From Muribaculaceae bacterium (GTDB taxonomy: Bacteria; Bacteroidota; Bacteroidia; Bacteroidales; Muribaculaceae), in contig VSPG01000008.1 of the NCBI GenBank assembly GCA_009775265.1, positions 29,214 to 67,722 on the forward strand: a stretch of DNA of 38,509 nt, given 5' to 3'. The notes beneath the pieces are model-generated. The model did not search any database. It saw only the letters and a program-made list of their open reading frames with translations, and had not been told where the DNA came from. Each line of letters starts with the position of its first letter. Positions within the stretch are counted from its first letter, which is position 1. Positions 15,862 to 23,587 of this stretch are shown here, in pieces. Both the position numbers and the translations under genes were made by a program.

Positions 15862-15906
15862 AAAAACCCCGGGCTGCGACCGCTGATGCGGCCATCGCCC
15901 GGGGCT
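15862..15906 (-). terminator. Terminator of serC-serA made from the 40-nt dispersed repeat (copy B)
   Basis: Bases 15867-15906 repeat the 40-nt unit at 244-283 with two substitutions. On the minus strand the CCCCGGGC/GCCCGGGG hairpin is followed directly by TTTTT (complement of 15862-15866), so it should end serA transcription. It lies between two convergent genes; on the plus strand no T-run follows. Confidence 0.75.
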
Positions 15907-15927
15907 GATGTCTCTAATCCGTGCAGG

Positions 15928-16848
15928 TCATTTGTTGACGCGGAAGCGTGTGTCGCCGTCGCGGAAGAAGGCCACTATCTGCCGCGCGGCCGCGATGCCG
16001 GCGTTGATGTTGGCTTCGGCTGTCTGCGCGCCCATTTTCTTGGGGGTGAAGAACACGCGTCCGGGATACGCTTCGGCGAGAGCTTCGGCGCAGTCGGGCC
16101 GCACGTCGGCGAGGTAGCGCAGGTCGGGGCGCGAGGCGAGTGCTTCGGTGAGGCCGTTTTCGTCCATCACTTCCTTGCGTGCGGTGTTGATGAGCACGCC
16201 GCCTTTAGGCATGAGGCCGATGAGGCGTGCGCCTATGCTGCCGCGCGTTTCGGCGGTGGCCGGGATGTGGATGCTCAGCACGTCGCTTGCGGAATAGAGG
16301 GCTTCCACGCTGTCGGCGGGTTCCACGCCCGCTTCGCGCATCACTTCCGGCGGACAGAAGGGGTCGAAAGCGCTGACGTGCATGCCGAATCCGGCTGCGA
16401 TGCGGGCCACGCAGCGTCCCACCTGTCCGAAGGCATGCAGGCCGAGGCGCTTGCCGCGCAGTTCGGTGCCGGAGGTGCCGGCATACATGTTGCGCACGGC
16501 CATCACGGCCATGCCGAACACGAGTTCGGCCACGGCGTTGGAGTTCTGGCCGGGTGTGTTTTCCGCCACTATGCCATGTGCGGTGCAGGCGTCGAGGTCG
16601 AGGTTGTCATAGCCGGCTCCGGCGCGCACCACGATTTTGAGGCGAGGGGCTGCCTCTATGACTGCGGCGTCCACTTTGTCGCTGCGCACAATCATGGCGT
16701 CGGCATCGGCCGCAGCTTCAAGAAGCTGCGCGCGGCCGGTGTATTTTTCAAGCAGCACGGTCTCCATGCCGGCAGCCTGAAGAACCTCACGGATGCCTTC
16801 CACGGCCACCGGGGCGAAAGGCTTTTCGGTTGCGACGAGTATTTTCAT
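15928..16848 (-). CDS. serA: D-3-phosphoglycerate dehydrogenase (divergent active site)
   Basis: The 306-residue D-2-hydroxyacid dehydrogenase would oxidise 3-phosphoglycerate, the first step of serine synthesis; its placement 3 bp after serC supports this. Seen: substrate-loop RAGAGYDNLDLDAC (about 75-88), NAD-binding GLHAFGQVGR (136-145) with D162 as the ribose ligand, and catalytic R224 in NTARKE. Odd: where the family has the catalytic TPH motif this protein has TPKKMGAQT (268-276), and the usual Glu region reads DVRPD (248-252). From memory similar forms occur in other Bacteroidales, so this is probably a lineage variant. No C-terminal ACT domain is present. Confidence 0.88.
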   Translation of the reverse strand: MKILVATEKPFAPVAVEGIREVLQAAGMETVLLEKYTGRAQLLEAAADADAMIVRSDKVDAAVIEAAPRLKIVVRAGAGYDNLDLDACTAHGIVAENTPGQNSNAVAELVFGMAVMAVRNMYAGTSGTELRGKRLGLHAFGQVGRCVARIAAGFGMHVSAFDPFCPPEVMREAGVEPADSVEALYSASDVLSIHIPATAETRGSIGARLIGLMPKGGVLINTARKEVMDENGLTEALASRPDLRYLADVRPDCAEALAEAYPGRVFFTPKKMGAQTAEANINAGIAAARQIVAFFRDGDTRFRVNK

Positions 16849-16851
16849 GGC

Positions 16852-17922
16852 TTATTTGTGCTTGGATTCGAAATCGTGCATGGCTTCTACGAGGAAGTCC
16901 ACGCTTTCCATGGGCAGGGCGTTGTAGAGCGATGCGCGGAAGCCGCCCACGCTGCGGTGGCCCTTGATGCCCATTATGCCTCGCTGCGAGCAGAAGTCGA
17001 TGAAGTCTTTCTCGAGTTCTTTGAACGGGGGCGCCATTACGAATGTGACGTTCATGAGCGAGCGGTCTTCCATGCGGGCCGTGCCCTCGAACATCGCGCT
17101 GGAGTCGATGGCTTCGTAGAGCCTGGCGGCCTTGAGTTCGGCGCGGCTCTGCAACTGGTGGATGCCGCCGATTTCCTTGTAGTAGCGCAGCGTCTGCAGG
17201 GCGGTGAAGATGGGCAGCACGGGCGGAGTGTTGAACATCGAGCCTTTCTTGACATGGGTGCGGTAGTCGAGCATGGTGGGGATGGCGCGGTCGACACGGC
17301 CGAGCGCTTCCTCTTTGACGATTACGAGCGTAACACCTGCCGGGGCGAGGTTTTTCTGCGCTCCGGCGTAGATGGCGTCGTAGCGTGCCACGTCGACAGG
17401 GCGCGAGAAAATGTCGGAGCTCATGTCGGCGATGAGGGGGCAGGGTGCGTCGGGGTCTTCGCGCAGTTCGGTGCCGTATATGGTGTTGTTGGTGGTGATG
17501 TGGAGGTAGTCGAGTCCTTCAGGCACGGCATATCCGTGGGGGTAAAACGTGTAGCCGGCCGATTCGCTGGAGGCGAGCACGTCGACGTCGCCGAACAGGC
17601 GTGCTTCCTTTATGGCGTTGTGGGCCCATGTGCCGGTGTCGAGGTAGCCCGCGCGGCTGCGCAGGAAGTTGTACGGTATCATGGCGAACTGCATCGACGC
17701 TCCGCCCCCGAGCCATAGCACGCTGTAGCCTTCCGGCACGGACAGCAGTTCTTTCACGAGTGCGCCCGCTTCGTCTATCACAGCCTGGAATTCCTTGCTG
17801 CGGTGTGATATTGACAGCAGCGACACGCCTGTGCCGGCGAAGTCGCGTATTGCGTCGATGGTGTTGTTCACGGCAAAGTCGCTGAGTATGGACGGGCCGG
17901 CCGAAAAATTGTGCTTCTTCAT
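16852..17922 (-). CDS. serC: Phosphoserine aminotransferase
   Basis: SerC transfers the amino group of glutamate to 3-phosphohydroxypyruvate, the second step of serine synthesis, using PLP (made by the pdxJ pathway also in this window). The 356-residue length is standard. The N-terminus HNFSAGPSILS, the phosphate-binding LGGGASMQFAMIPYNF, DMSSDIFSRPVDV, and the PLP lysine K190 in YAGAQKNLAPAGV are all present, as is GHRSVGGFRASLYNA near the end. It precedes serA by 3 bp. Confidence 0.97.
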   Translation of the reverse strand: MKKHNFSAGPSILSDFAVNNTIDAIRDFAGTGVSLLSISHRSKEFQAVIDEAGALVKELLSVPEGYSVLWLGGGASMQFAMIPYNFLRSRAGYLDTGTWAHNAIKEARLFGDVDVLASSESAGYTFYPHGYAVPEGLDYLHITTNNTIYGTELREDPDAPCPLIADMSSDIFSRPVDVARYDAIYAGAQKNLAPAGVTLVIVKEEALGRVDRAIPTMLDYRTHVKKGSMFNTPPVLPIFTALQTLRYYKEIGGIHQLQSRAELKAARLYEAIDSSAMFEGTARMEDRSLMNVTFVMAPPFKELEKDFIDFCSQRGIMGIKGHRSVGGFRASLYNALPMESVDFLVEAMHDFESKHK

Positions 17923-17969
17923 AATGATATATGCTTTTGAGAAGTTTCGCTCACGAATGAGTCATGTGG

Positions 17970-17977
17970 CAAATTTA
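17970..17977 (-). promoter_or_regulatory. -7 element of serC-serA
   Basis: TAAATTTG on the minus strand lies about 47 bases upstream of the serC ATG. No good TTTG is found at the expected distance. Confidence 0.45.
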
Positions 17978-18094
17978 GCAAAATATCCCGAACAACGATG
18001 GCGTAAATGCGTTTTTTTATGCCCGACCGGCGGATGCGGGAAAACAATGGAGATACTTCTGATGTTTTGTGTTCAAACTTTTCAACTTAGTGGG

Positions 18095-18126
18095 TTTGCA
18101 AGATTAAAAAAAAAAGCCTAACTTTG
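18095..18126 (+). promoter_or_regulatory. Promoter of the methyltransferase gene
   Basis: TTTG (18095-18098) and TAACTTTG (18119-18126) are separated by 20 nt, a textbook Bacteroidetes promoter. The predicted leader of about 30 nt contains an AT-rich inverted repeat around ATTATcatATTATAATAAT bracketed by CGAAG/CTTCG, which could form a hairpin just before the ATG at 18162. Confidence 0.8.
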
Positions 18127-18161
18127 CGAAGTAATTATCATATTATAATAATCGTCTTCGT

Positions 18162-20765
18162 ATGCAAAATTTCAAAACGGTCTCATTTGCTGATAGTAAT
18201 TCTGGCAAATCTAAAGTCGTAAGCATTGGCTTTACGGAAAAGGAAGATTCCCTCTTTCTAAAAATTGTCAAATTATCCAGCCAAGAAATTCGCAGGATTA
18301 TTTCAATAGATTCTTACGAACGCTTGTGTGAGGCTGCCGGTTCGGATAAGAGGCCTATAAGCCAATTTATTAAAAATGAGCTAACAAAAGCCATAGATAA
18401 TGGTGCTCCGTTTACCGTTTCAGATATAACTTTCAGAAGTAGCAAGAGTCTGCCCTTTCAAAGATGGTATCCGTATGCTGAAGGCTATTCGCCTGATTTT
18501 GTAACATCCATTATTTCTAAATACATTAATTTCGATGGTGTCGTTTATGAACCCTTTGCCGGGACTGGCACCACGATTTTTGCTTCTGATTCAATGGGTT
18601 ATTCAACAGTATATTCGGAAGTGAATCCTGTTCTGCAGTTTCTGATAAGTGTCAAACTGAAAGTTCTTGCTTTGTCTCCGGAAGCACGATTAGAATTGTC
18701 GGAAGAAGTACTCAGTCTTTCAAAAAAGCTCTTAGCTTTTGATTGCGAAGAGGACAAGAGCCTGCGTGATAATTTCACGGCTGTTTTTCGACGGAGTGTT
18801 TATTTTTGTACTGAAAGTTTTAGCCAAATTTTATCGGCAAAAACTTTCATTCGTCAACTCAATAATGATGTTGCAAAGGATCTCATTACTATAGCCGTAT
18901 TATCATCCCTCATTCCATCTTCATACTTAAAGAAGCAAGGAGATTTACGTTTTAAGACTAAAAAAGAGTTAGAAAATGGTGTACCACCATTTTCTGCCAT
19001 TTTTTTGGACAATGTTAATTTAATTATAGATGATTTATGTAACTATAAATGCTTAAGCATTTGTAAATCACACCATTTTATAACATCAAATGCAAAAAAC
19101 ATTTCAGATGTCGAACTTAAAGAGCCTATATCTTTTGTAATCACAAGTCCTCCTTATCTTAATGGTACGAATTATATACGTAATACCAAATTGGAACTAT
19201 GGTTCATGGAACAACTATCTTCTGAAAAGGACTTGCGTCATTTTCGAGATGAGATTTTAACAAGTGGTATTAATGATGTCAAGATGTGCTCATATATGGA
19301 GGACGATATTGAAACAATTAGTCCGCTATTAAAATCTACAATGGCGGAGTTAAAACAATATGCTTATGATATTCGTATCCCTCAGATGGTAAAATCTTAT
19401 TTTGAAGAAATGTATTGTTTCTTCCGAGATTTAAGATCGAAATTAGCCAGTGAGGCACAATTGTTCATTGATTTAGGAGACTCAGCCTTTAACAATGTAC
19501 ATGTCAAAACTGATCTAATCCTTATAGAATTACTCTGGTCCTTAGATTACAAGCTTGTTCTAAACGAAAAGTTGAGAGAGAGACGTTCAAGAGGGGGTAT
19601 GATTCTATCTCAAGTTCTTATACACCTTCTATACCAAAATAACAGCTGGGCTTCCAATTGGGAATCATTTAAGGAAAATTTGCCACATCAAATTTTGCCT
19701 TTCTCAAAGAAGAATTGGGGCAATCCAAACCATTCTTTATGTTCATATCAAGGCAAACTAAAGCCAGCAATTGCGCATCATCTTGTTATGACATTTGTTC
19801 CTGAGGGCGGAAAATTATTTGATCCTTTCGCCGGAGTCGGGACAATCCCTTTTGAAGCGTGTCTTAATAATCGCATAGGGTTAGGCTCCGATATAAGCAT
19901 CATGGCATATTATATAAGCCAAGCTAAAGTGGGATATACTGACCGTCGGCTTGCTTACGATTGTATAAAACGTTTAGATGAGTATATAAATATTAATCAA
20001 GCATCTCTCTATGAATTAAATAAATACGGTGATTTTGGTCTTAATCGTACCCTAAAAGATTATTACCACCCGGACACTTTCTGTGAAATTCTTTTAGCGC
20101 GTCGGTTCTTTAAGAATTTTAAACCGTCAAATCCATCAGAGATGGTTGTTGTGTCTGCTCTCATGCACATTTTGCATGGAAACAGGCCTTATGCTTTGAG
20201 TAGAAAATCACATTCTATTACTCCCTATGCACCGACTGGAGATTTTGTTTACAAAAAGCTAATTGAAAAACTTACTAAAAAGGTAGATAAATTTTTTAAT
20301 GAAAAAGAATCACCTCTTTTACAAGAAGGTGAAATCTTTCTTCAAGATTCCACTTTGATTTGGCCTGAGCAAGTTGATAATTTAGATGCGGTTATAACAT
20401 CACCTCCATTCTTCGATAGTACACGTTTTTATAACGCTAATTGGATTCGCCTTTGGTTTAGTGGATGGGAGCCTTCTGATTTCAAAACAATGCCAAACTC
20501 ATATGTGGACGAAAGGCAAAAAAAATCGTTTTCAGTATATTATCCTATTTTCGAGCAAGCGAAATCTCGATTGAAGAATGGTGGTGTAATGGTGTTACAT
20601 CTCGGTAAAAGTCATAAATGTAACATGGGAGAAGAATTAATGCGCATTGGCCGCAAATGGTTCTCGCATTCAGAGCTATTTGACGAAAGCGTATCTCATT
20701 GCAATACATTTGGTCTAAAAGATATTGGAACCGTTACGGACCATCAATACTTGATTCTATATTAG
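18162..20765 (+). CDS. Double-domain DNA methyltransferase (fused M1-M2) of a restriction-modification system
   Basis: An 867-residue protein with two complete amino-methyltransferase cores. Core 1 has the SAM-binding motif I EPFAGTGTT (130-138) and catalytic motif IV TSPPYLNGTNYIR (328-340). Core 2 has motif I FDPFAGVGT (553-561) and motif IV TSPPFFDSTRF (746-756); GKLKPAIAHHL (531-541) just before it looks like motif X. Motif I to IV spacing is about 195 residues in core 1 and 190 in core 2, so the halves look duplicated, with the alpha-like order I-TRD-IV. SPPY/SPPF is typical of N4-cytosine enzymes, though N6-adenine activity is not excluded. It would protect the host from the convergent HNH nuclease, overlapped by 9 bp. 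Codon use is AT-rich, unlike the flanks. Confidence 0.88.
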   Translation: MQNFKTVSFADSNSGKSKVVSIGFTEKEDSLFLKIVKLSSQEIRRIISIDSYERLCEAAGSDKRPISQFIKNELTKAIDNGAPFTVSDITFRSSKSLPFQRWYPYAEGYSPDFVTSIISKYINFDGVVYEPFAGTGTTIFASDSMGYSTVYSEVNPVLQFLISVKLKVLALSPEARLELSEEVLSLSKKLLAFDCEEDKSLRDNFTAVFRRSVYFCTESFSQILSAKTFIRQLNNDVAKDLITIAVLSSLIPSSYLKKQGDLRFKTKKELENGVPPFSAIFLDNVNLIIDDLCNYKCLSICKSHHFITSNAKNISDVELKEPISFVITSPPYLNGTNYIRNTKLELWFMEQLSSEKDLRHFRDEILTSGINDVKMCSYMEDDIETISPLLKSTMAELKQYAYDIRIPQMVKSYFEEMYCFFRDLRSKLASEAQLFIDLGDSAFNNVHVKTDLILIELLWSLDYKLVLNEKLRERRSRGGMILSQVLIHLLYQNNSWASNWESFKENLPHQILPFSKKNWGNPNHSLCSYQGKLKPAIAHHLVMTFVPEGGKLFDPFAGVGTIPFEACLNNRIGLGSDISIMAYYISQAKVGYTDRRLAYDCIKRLDEYININQASLYELNKYGDFGLNRTLKDYYHPDTFCEILLARRFFKNFKPSNPSEMVVVSALMHILHGNRPYALSRKSHSITPYAPTGDFVYKKLIEKLTKKVDKFFNEKESPLLQEGEIFLQDSTLIWPEQVDNLDAVITSPPFFDSTRFYNANWIRLWFSGWEPSDFKTMPNSYVDERQKKSFSVYYPIFEQAKSRLKNGGVMVLHLGKSHKCNMGEELMRIGRKWFSHSELFDESVSHCNTFGLKDIGTVTDHQYLILY

Positions 20766-21755
20766 GCCAAGTATTGCCTTATGTTGTTTATCAAGTAGGC
20801 TGCACAAGCTATAATCTTGAAGTACCTTTTTGATTTCTTCAACTCGCTTGGGCAAATCAGTGGTGTTTCGGACGGCTAAATATCTATCAACAGCCCTATT
20901 GACATTATCAGAAGTTACTGCTGGGTTTTGAATCGGGTCTGGACTTGACAGCAATGCTAAATCGGCTCCTGTTATCCGGGCCAACTCGACTAACTCTTGA
21001 GGTGTATAAAATTGGCTGGGCCATTGATCGCGCTTATTTGCATTTGCCTCATCAGACAACAATGCGGCATTTCTTGAATTCAACGCATAAAGATATTTAG
21101 ATGGAAGAATATGGTCGATATGCCATGTTCCGGTTTTAGTTATATCTAATTGTTTTCCGGTTTTGAAACATTTACCTCCAAATCTATCAAACAATGATTG
21201 CACGTCAAGTTTTTCCTCATATTCAGACACTATTAAGTCGCCTATTCGTCTTCTTATAGAGGATTCTCTTAACTGTTCCGATGTACGTTGCGGATTTAGG
21301 ATGGCATTGATAGCCGCTTTACAAGCGCGACACTCCATTTGTTTTTCTAATGGGCCCCAGCCGGCGTGTTTGCTGAAGTGGCTGCTGGGTTGTATGCGTC
21401 CGCAAGAATTACAAAATTTCCAATAAGCTTGTGGATTCTCGGTCGCGTTCTTAAAAAATGCCTTCCAAAAACGCTCAACAGTAAGTTCTCTTGGGGCGAG
21501 TAATTCTGGAAACCAACTTTTCTCCCACGATTGTGGAAGGCCTGAATCTTTTGAATGAACGTATCCACAATGTTGACACTCCCAACGTTGTGTATTATAT
21601 GCTTCCTCTGGTGTTAACAGAGTATTTCCTATATATTCATAATTGATTTTCCTGCAATTAAGACAAATAAAAGTAGTCCAAGCGTCATGGGCATTACCGA
21701 CTGGAGGTGTAATTCGCTCTATGCCTGTCTCGTTCTTTGTCGTACGTCGTGCCAT
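20757..21755 (-). CDS. HNH restriction endonuclease with four CxxC pairs
   Basis: A 332-residue protein. Zinc-ribbon-like pairs are C31/C34, C60/C63, C115/C118 and C142/C145. The HNH region follows: CFKTG (196-200), then HIDHILPSKYLYALNSRNA (212-230) and DEANANKRDQW (235-245), giving the His-Asn-His/Lys nuclease signature. A helical C-terminal region may read DNA or dimerise. The ATG at 21755 was chosen over the in-frame TTG at 21788 because that codon lies just upstream of the -7 element, before any transcript from it would begin. Convergent and overlapping with the methyltransferase, it is the natural restriction partner. A homing or repair HNH enzyme is the alternative, less likely beside a dedicated methylase. 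Confidence 0.82.
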   Translation of the reverse strand: MARRTTKNETGIERITPPVGNAHDAWTTFICLNCRKINYEYIGNTLLTPEEAYNTQRWECQHCGYVHSKDSGLPQSWEKSWFPELLAPRELTVERFWKAFFKNATENPQAYWKFCNSCGRIQPSSHFSKHAGWGPLEKQMECRACKAAINAILNPQRTSEQLRESSIRRRIGDLIVSEYEEKLDVQSLFDRFGGKCFKTGKQLDITKTGTWHIDHILPSKYLYALNSRNAALLSDEANANKRDQWPSQFYTPQELVELARITGADLALLSSPDPIQNPAVTSDNVNRAVDRYLAVRNTTDLPKRVEEIKKVLQDYSLCSLLDKQHKAILGLI

Positions 21756-21774
21756 AATTATGAGATTTTGACTG

Positions 21775-21782
21775 CAAATATA
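21775..21782 (-). promoter_or_regulatory. -7 element of the HNH nuclease gene
   Basis: TATATTTG on the minus strand lies 19 bases upstream of the ATG at 21755, giving a short leader. No good -33 element is present, so unaided expression of the nuclease may be weaker than that of the methyltransferase. Confidence 0.55.
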
Positions 21783-21815
21783 CGACAATTGTTTTAATAT
21801 CGGGGATTTGAATTC

Positions 21816-21831
21816 AATATAATATTATATT
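21816..21831. promoter_or_regulatory. Perfect 16-bp AT palindrome upstream of the HNH gene
   Basis: AATATAATATTATATT is its own reverse complement and lies 34 bases upstream of the nuclease -7 element. It may be a regulator site, or simply part of the AT-rich junction of the acquired segment. No controller gene is visible in the island. Confidence 0.35.
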
Positions 21832-21866
21832 CATCAGGTTGTTACCTCAGATACTAAAAACCTACT

Positions 21867-21901
21867 AAAAAAGCATCCCCGGCCGTGTGGGTCGGGGATG
21901 C
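21867..21901 (-). terminator. Terminator of the FKBP gene group
   Basis: GCATCCCCG (21873-21881) pairs perfectly with CGGGGATGC (21893-21901). On the minus strand the hairpin is followed by TTTTTT, so it ends the transcript of the FKBP lipoprotein gene 23 bp upstream. Confidence 0.85.
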
Positions 21902-21924
21902 CGTGATGCCGTATGGAGTTTTCG

Positions 21925-22833
21925 TTATTTGCGGCCGGGGTTTACGTCGAGAACCTCGATGTCGAAAATAAGCATGGCGTTGGGGCCGATGCCGGCGCGG
22001 GGTGCGCCGTCCACGCCGTAGGCGAGTTTGCCGGGGATGTAAAGGGTGGCTTTGCCGCCTTTTCCGAGCATTTCAAGGCCTTCGCCGAAGCCGGGGACTA
22101 CGCCGGCGGGCGAGAGGCGCGCGTCCTCGCTGCTGTCGAACACGGTGCCGTCCACGAGGCGGCCGGTGTATTTGATCTGGGCGATGTCGCGGCGGGTTAT
22201 CTTGGCGGTGTCGCCGGCGTTCTCGATTTTATAGGCGAGGCCGCTTTCGCTCACTTTGATGGAGGGGTCTTTGGCGCGGGCTTCGGCAAGGTATTTCTCG
22301 CCGGCTTCGGTGTTGGCCACGGCTTCGGGTGCGTTGGCTTTTTTGGCGTCCTCGAACTCTTTGTTCTCGCGCTGGATGCGTCCCATCATTTCCTGGTAGG
22401 CCATCTGTGCGCCGCGTGCGGCGTCCATGTCGGTGCTGTCGGCGAGGAATGCTTTCTTGAAGCTGTTGACGATGGCGTTGCGGTCGGGCTTGATGCCGAG
22501 TTCTTCCATGCGCTGCAGGTTGTTGAGCATCTGAAGGCCGATCTGCATGCCCACGGCCACGCCTTCGCTTTCGGGTGCGCCGAGCACGTACTGGATGCCC
22601 TTCACGATGTCGGATTTGGGCTGTTTGGCCTGCATGGCGGAGTCGAGACGCGAGTATTCGCCGAGAATCGACGTGCCCACGAAGCTGCCGAAATAGCTGT
22701 TCACAGAGTCGGAAGTGGCTTCCGGCACGCTGTATTTGTCGGCGTTTGCGGTGTTCTCCGCAGAACCTTTGTCAGAGCAGGAAACTGCGGTTACGGCAGC
22801 CAGTGCGGCCATGCCGAGGATGATTTTTTTCAT
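21925..22833 (-). CDS. FKBP-type peptidyl-prolyl isomerase lipoprotein
   Basis: A 302-residue protein with a lipoprotein signal ending VSC (cysteine 19). An FKBP_N helical dimerisation region (about 40-185) contains SYFGSFVGTSI and QMAYQEMMGRIQRENKEFE, and a C-terminal FKBP domain (about 205-300) contains KYTGRLVDGTVFDSSED, YIPGKLAYG and GIGPNAMLIFDIEVL. The usual active-site Trp (VIPGW) is Phe here (VVPGFGEG). It should act as a folding chaperone on the periplasmic side of a membrane. It is the last of three tandem FKBP genes and ends in a strong terminator. Confidence 0.93.
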   Translation of the reverse strand: MKKIILGMAALAAVTAVSCSDKGSAENTANADKYSVPEATSDSVNSYFGSFVGTSILGEYSRLDSAMQAKQPKSDIVKGIQYVLGAPESEGVAVGMQIGLQMLNNLQRMEELGIKPDRNAIVNSFKKAFLADSTDMDAARGAQMAYQEMMGRIQRENKEFEDAKKANAPEAVANTEAGEKYLAEARAKDPSIKVSESGLAYKIENAGDTAKITRRDIAQIKYTGRLVDGTVFDSSEDARLSPAGVVPGFGEGLEMLGKGGKATLYIPGKLAYGVDGAPRAGIGPNAMLIFDIEVLDVNPGRK

Positions 22834-22873
22834 AATGAAATAGGTGTTATGGTAAATTTATGTGTAATGATTG

Positions 22874-23587
22874 TCATTTGTCTTGTTTCGGTACTATGCC
22901 TATCATCTCCACTCTGAACTGGAGGGCGGCGCGGCCGGGTATGATTCCGGGTATGCCCTGCTCGCCGTAGGCCATGGCGGACGGTATGGTGACGCGGTAG
23001 CGTCCGCCCGGACGCATCATGGCGAGGCCTTCCGCGAGTCCGGGAGTGAGTTCGGCGAGGGGGAAGATTACAGGGTCGTCCGTGGCGTCGAATATGCTGC
23101 CGTCGGAAAGGAATCCCACGTAGGATATGCGCACGCTGTCGTCTGCGTCCGGCATTGCGCCTTCGCCTTCGGTGAGCACTTCGAGCACGACTCCCGAGGG
23201 GGTGCGCACTGTTCCCGGCTTCGCTGCCGCCTCGGCCAGAAAACGCTCCTGAGAGGCTGTGTCGAAGCTGTCGACTACGGCCACGGATTTCTGCATTGTG
23301 GCCATGATGTGGTCGACGATGCTTTGGGCGCGGTCGAGGGAGAGTCCGGTGTGGCGTCCGTTTATGGCCTGCATGGCTGCCTGTGCCACGATGTCGCGGT
23401 CGAGCGCCACGCCGCCTTGCTCGAATTCGCCGACTATGCGTCCCATGGTGGCGCCCAGCACGGTGCCTATGGCCATGGATGCGCTGTCGGCGGGTGTCGC
23501 CTGGGCGGCGGCGCTGACAGCGCTGTTGCCGGCCATGACAAGGATGGCTGCGGCCAGTGCGGCTATGCGCATGGTCAGGCGCTTCAT
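22874..23587 (-). CDS. FKBP-type peptidyl-prolyl isomerase, periplasmic
   Basis: A 237-residue protein starting at the ATG whose bases overlap the stop codon of the preceding FKBP gene (ATGA). The open frame continues upstream for 38 codons, but that stretch is Arg-rich and is the neighbour gene in another frame. A Sec signal peptide (about 1-28, cleavage near AAAQA) precedes an FKBP_N-like region and an FKBP domain with SYVGFLSDGSIFDATDD, AYGEQGIPG and LQFRVEMIG. The active-site Trp is replaced by Leu (LTPGLAEG), suggesting weak isomerase but retained chaperone function. Confidence 0.9.
   Translation of the reverse strand: MKRLTMRIAALAAAILVMAGNSAVSAAAQATPADSASMAIGTVLGATMGRIVGEFEQGGVALDRDIVAQAAMQAINGRHTGLSLDRAQSIVDHIMATMQKSVAVVDSFDTASQERFLAEAAAKPGTVRTPSGVVLEVLTEGEGAMPDADDSVRISYVGFLSDGSIFDATDDPVIFPLAELTPGLAEGLAMMRPGGRYRVTIPSAMAYGEQGIPGIIPGRAALQFRVEMIGIVPKQDK

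Noticed and set aside
15856..17718. 620-codon open frame opposite serA and serC
   Set aside because: Composition is typical of an antisense shadow, and the opposite strand has two clear enzymes.
18162..21755. BREX, DISARM or Dnd-type defence system
   Set aside because: None of the accessory genes of those systems (PglZ, BrxC-like ATPase, helicase, sulfur-transfer genes) is present; a two-gene restriction-modification pair explains what is seen.
21756..21788. N-terminal extension of the HNH nuclease from a TTG codon
   Set aside because: The extension contains the TATATTTG -7 element, so it would not be transcribed from that promoter; the ATG at 21755 is preferred.
17923..21924. Prophage or integrative element around the methylase and nuclease
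   Set aside because: No integrase, phage gene, transposase or flanking att-like repeat was found on either side.
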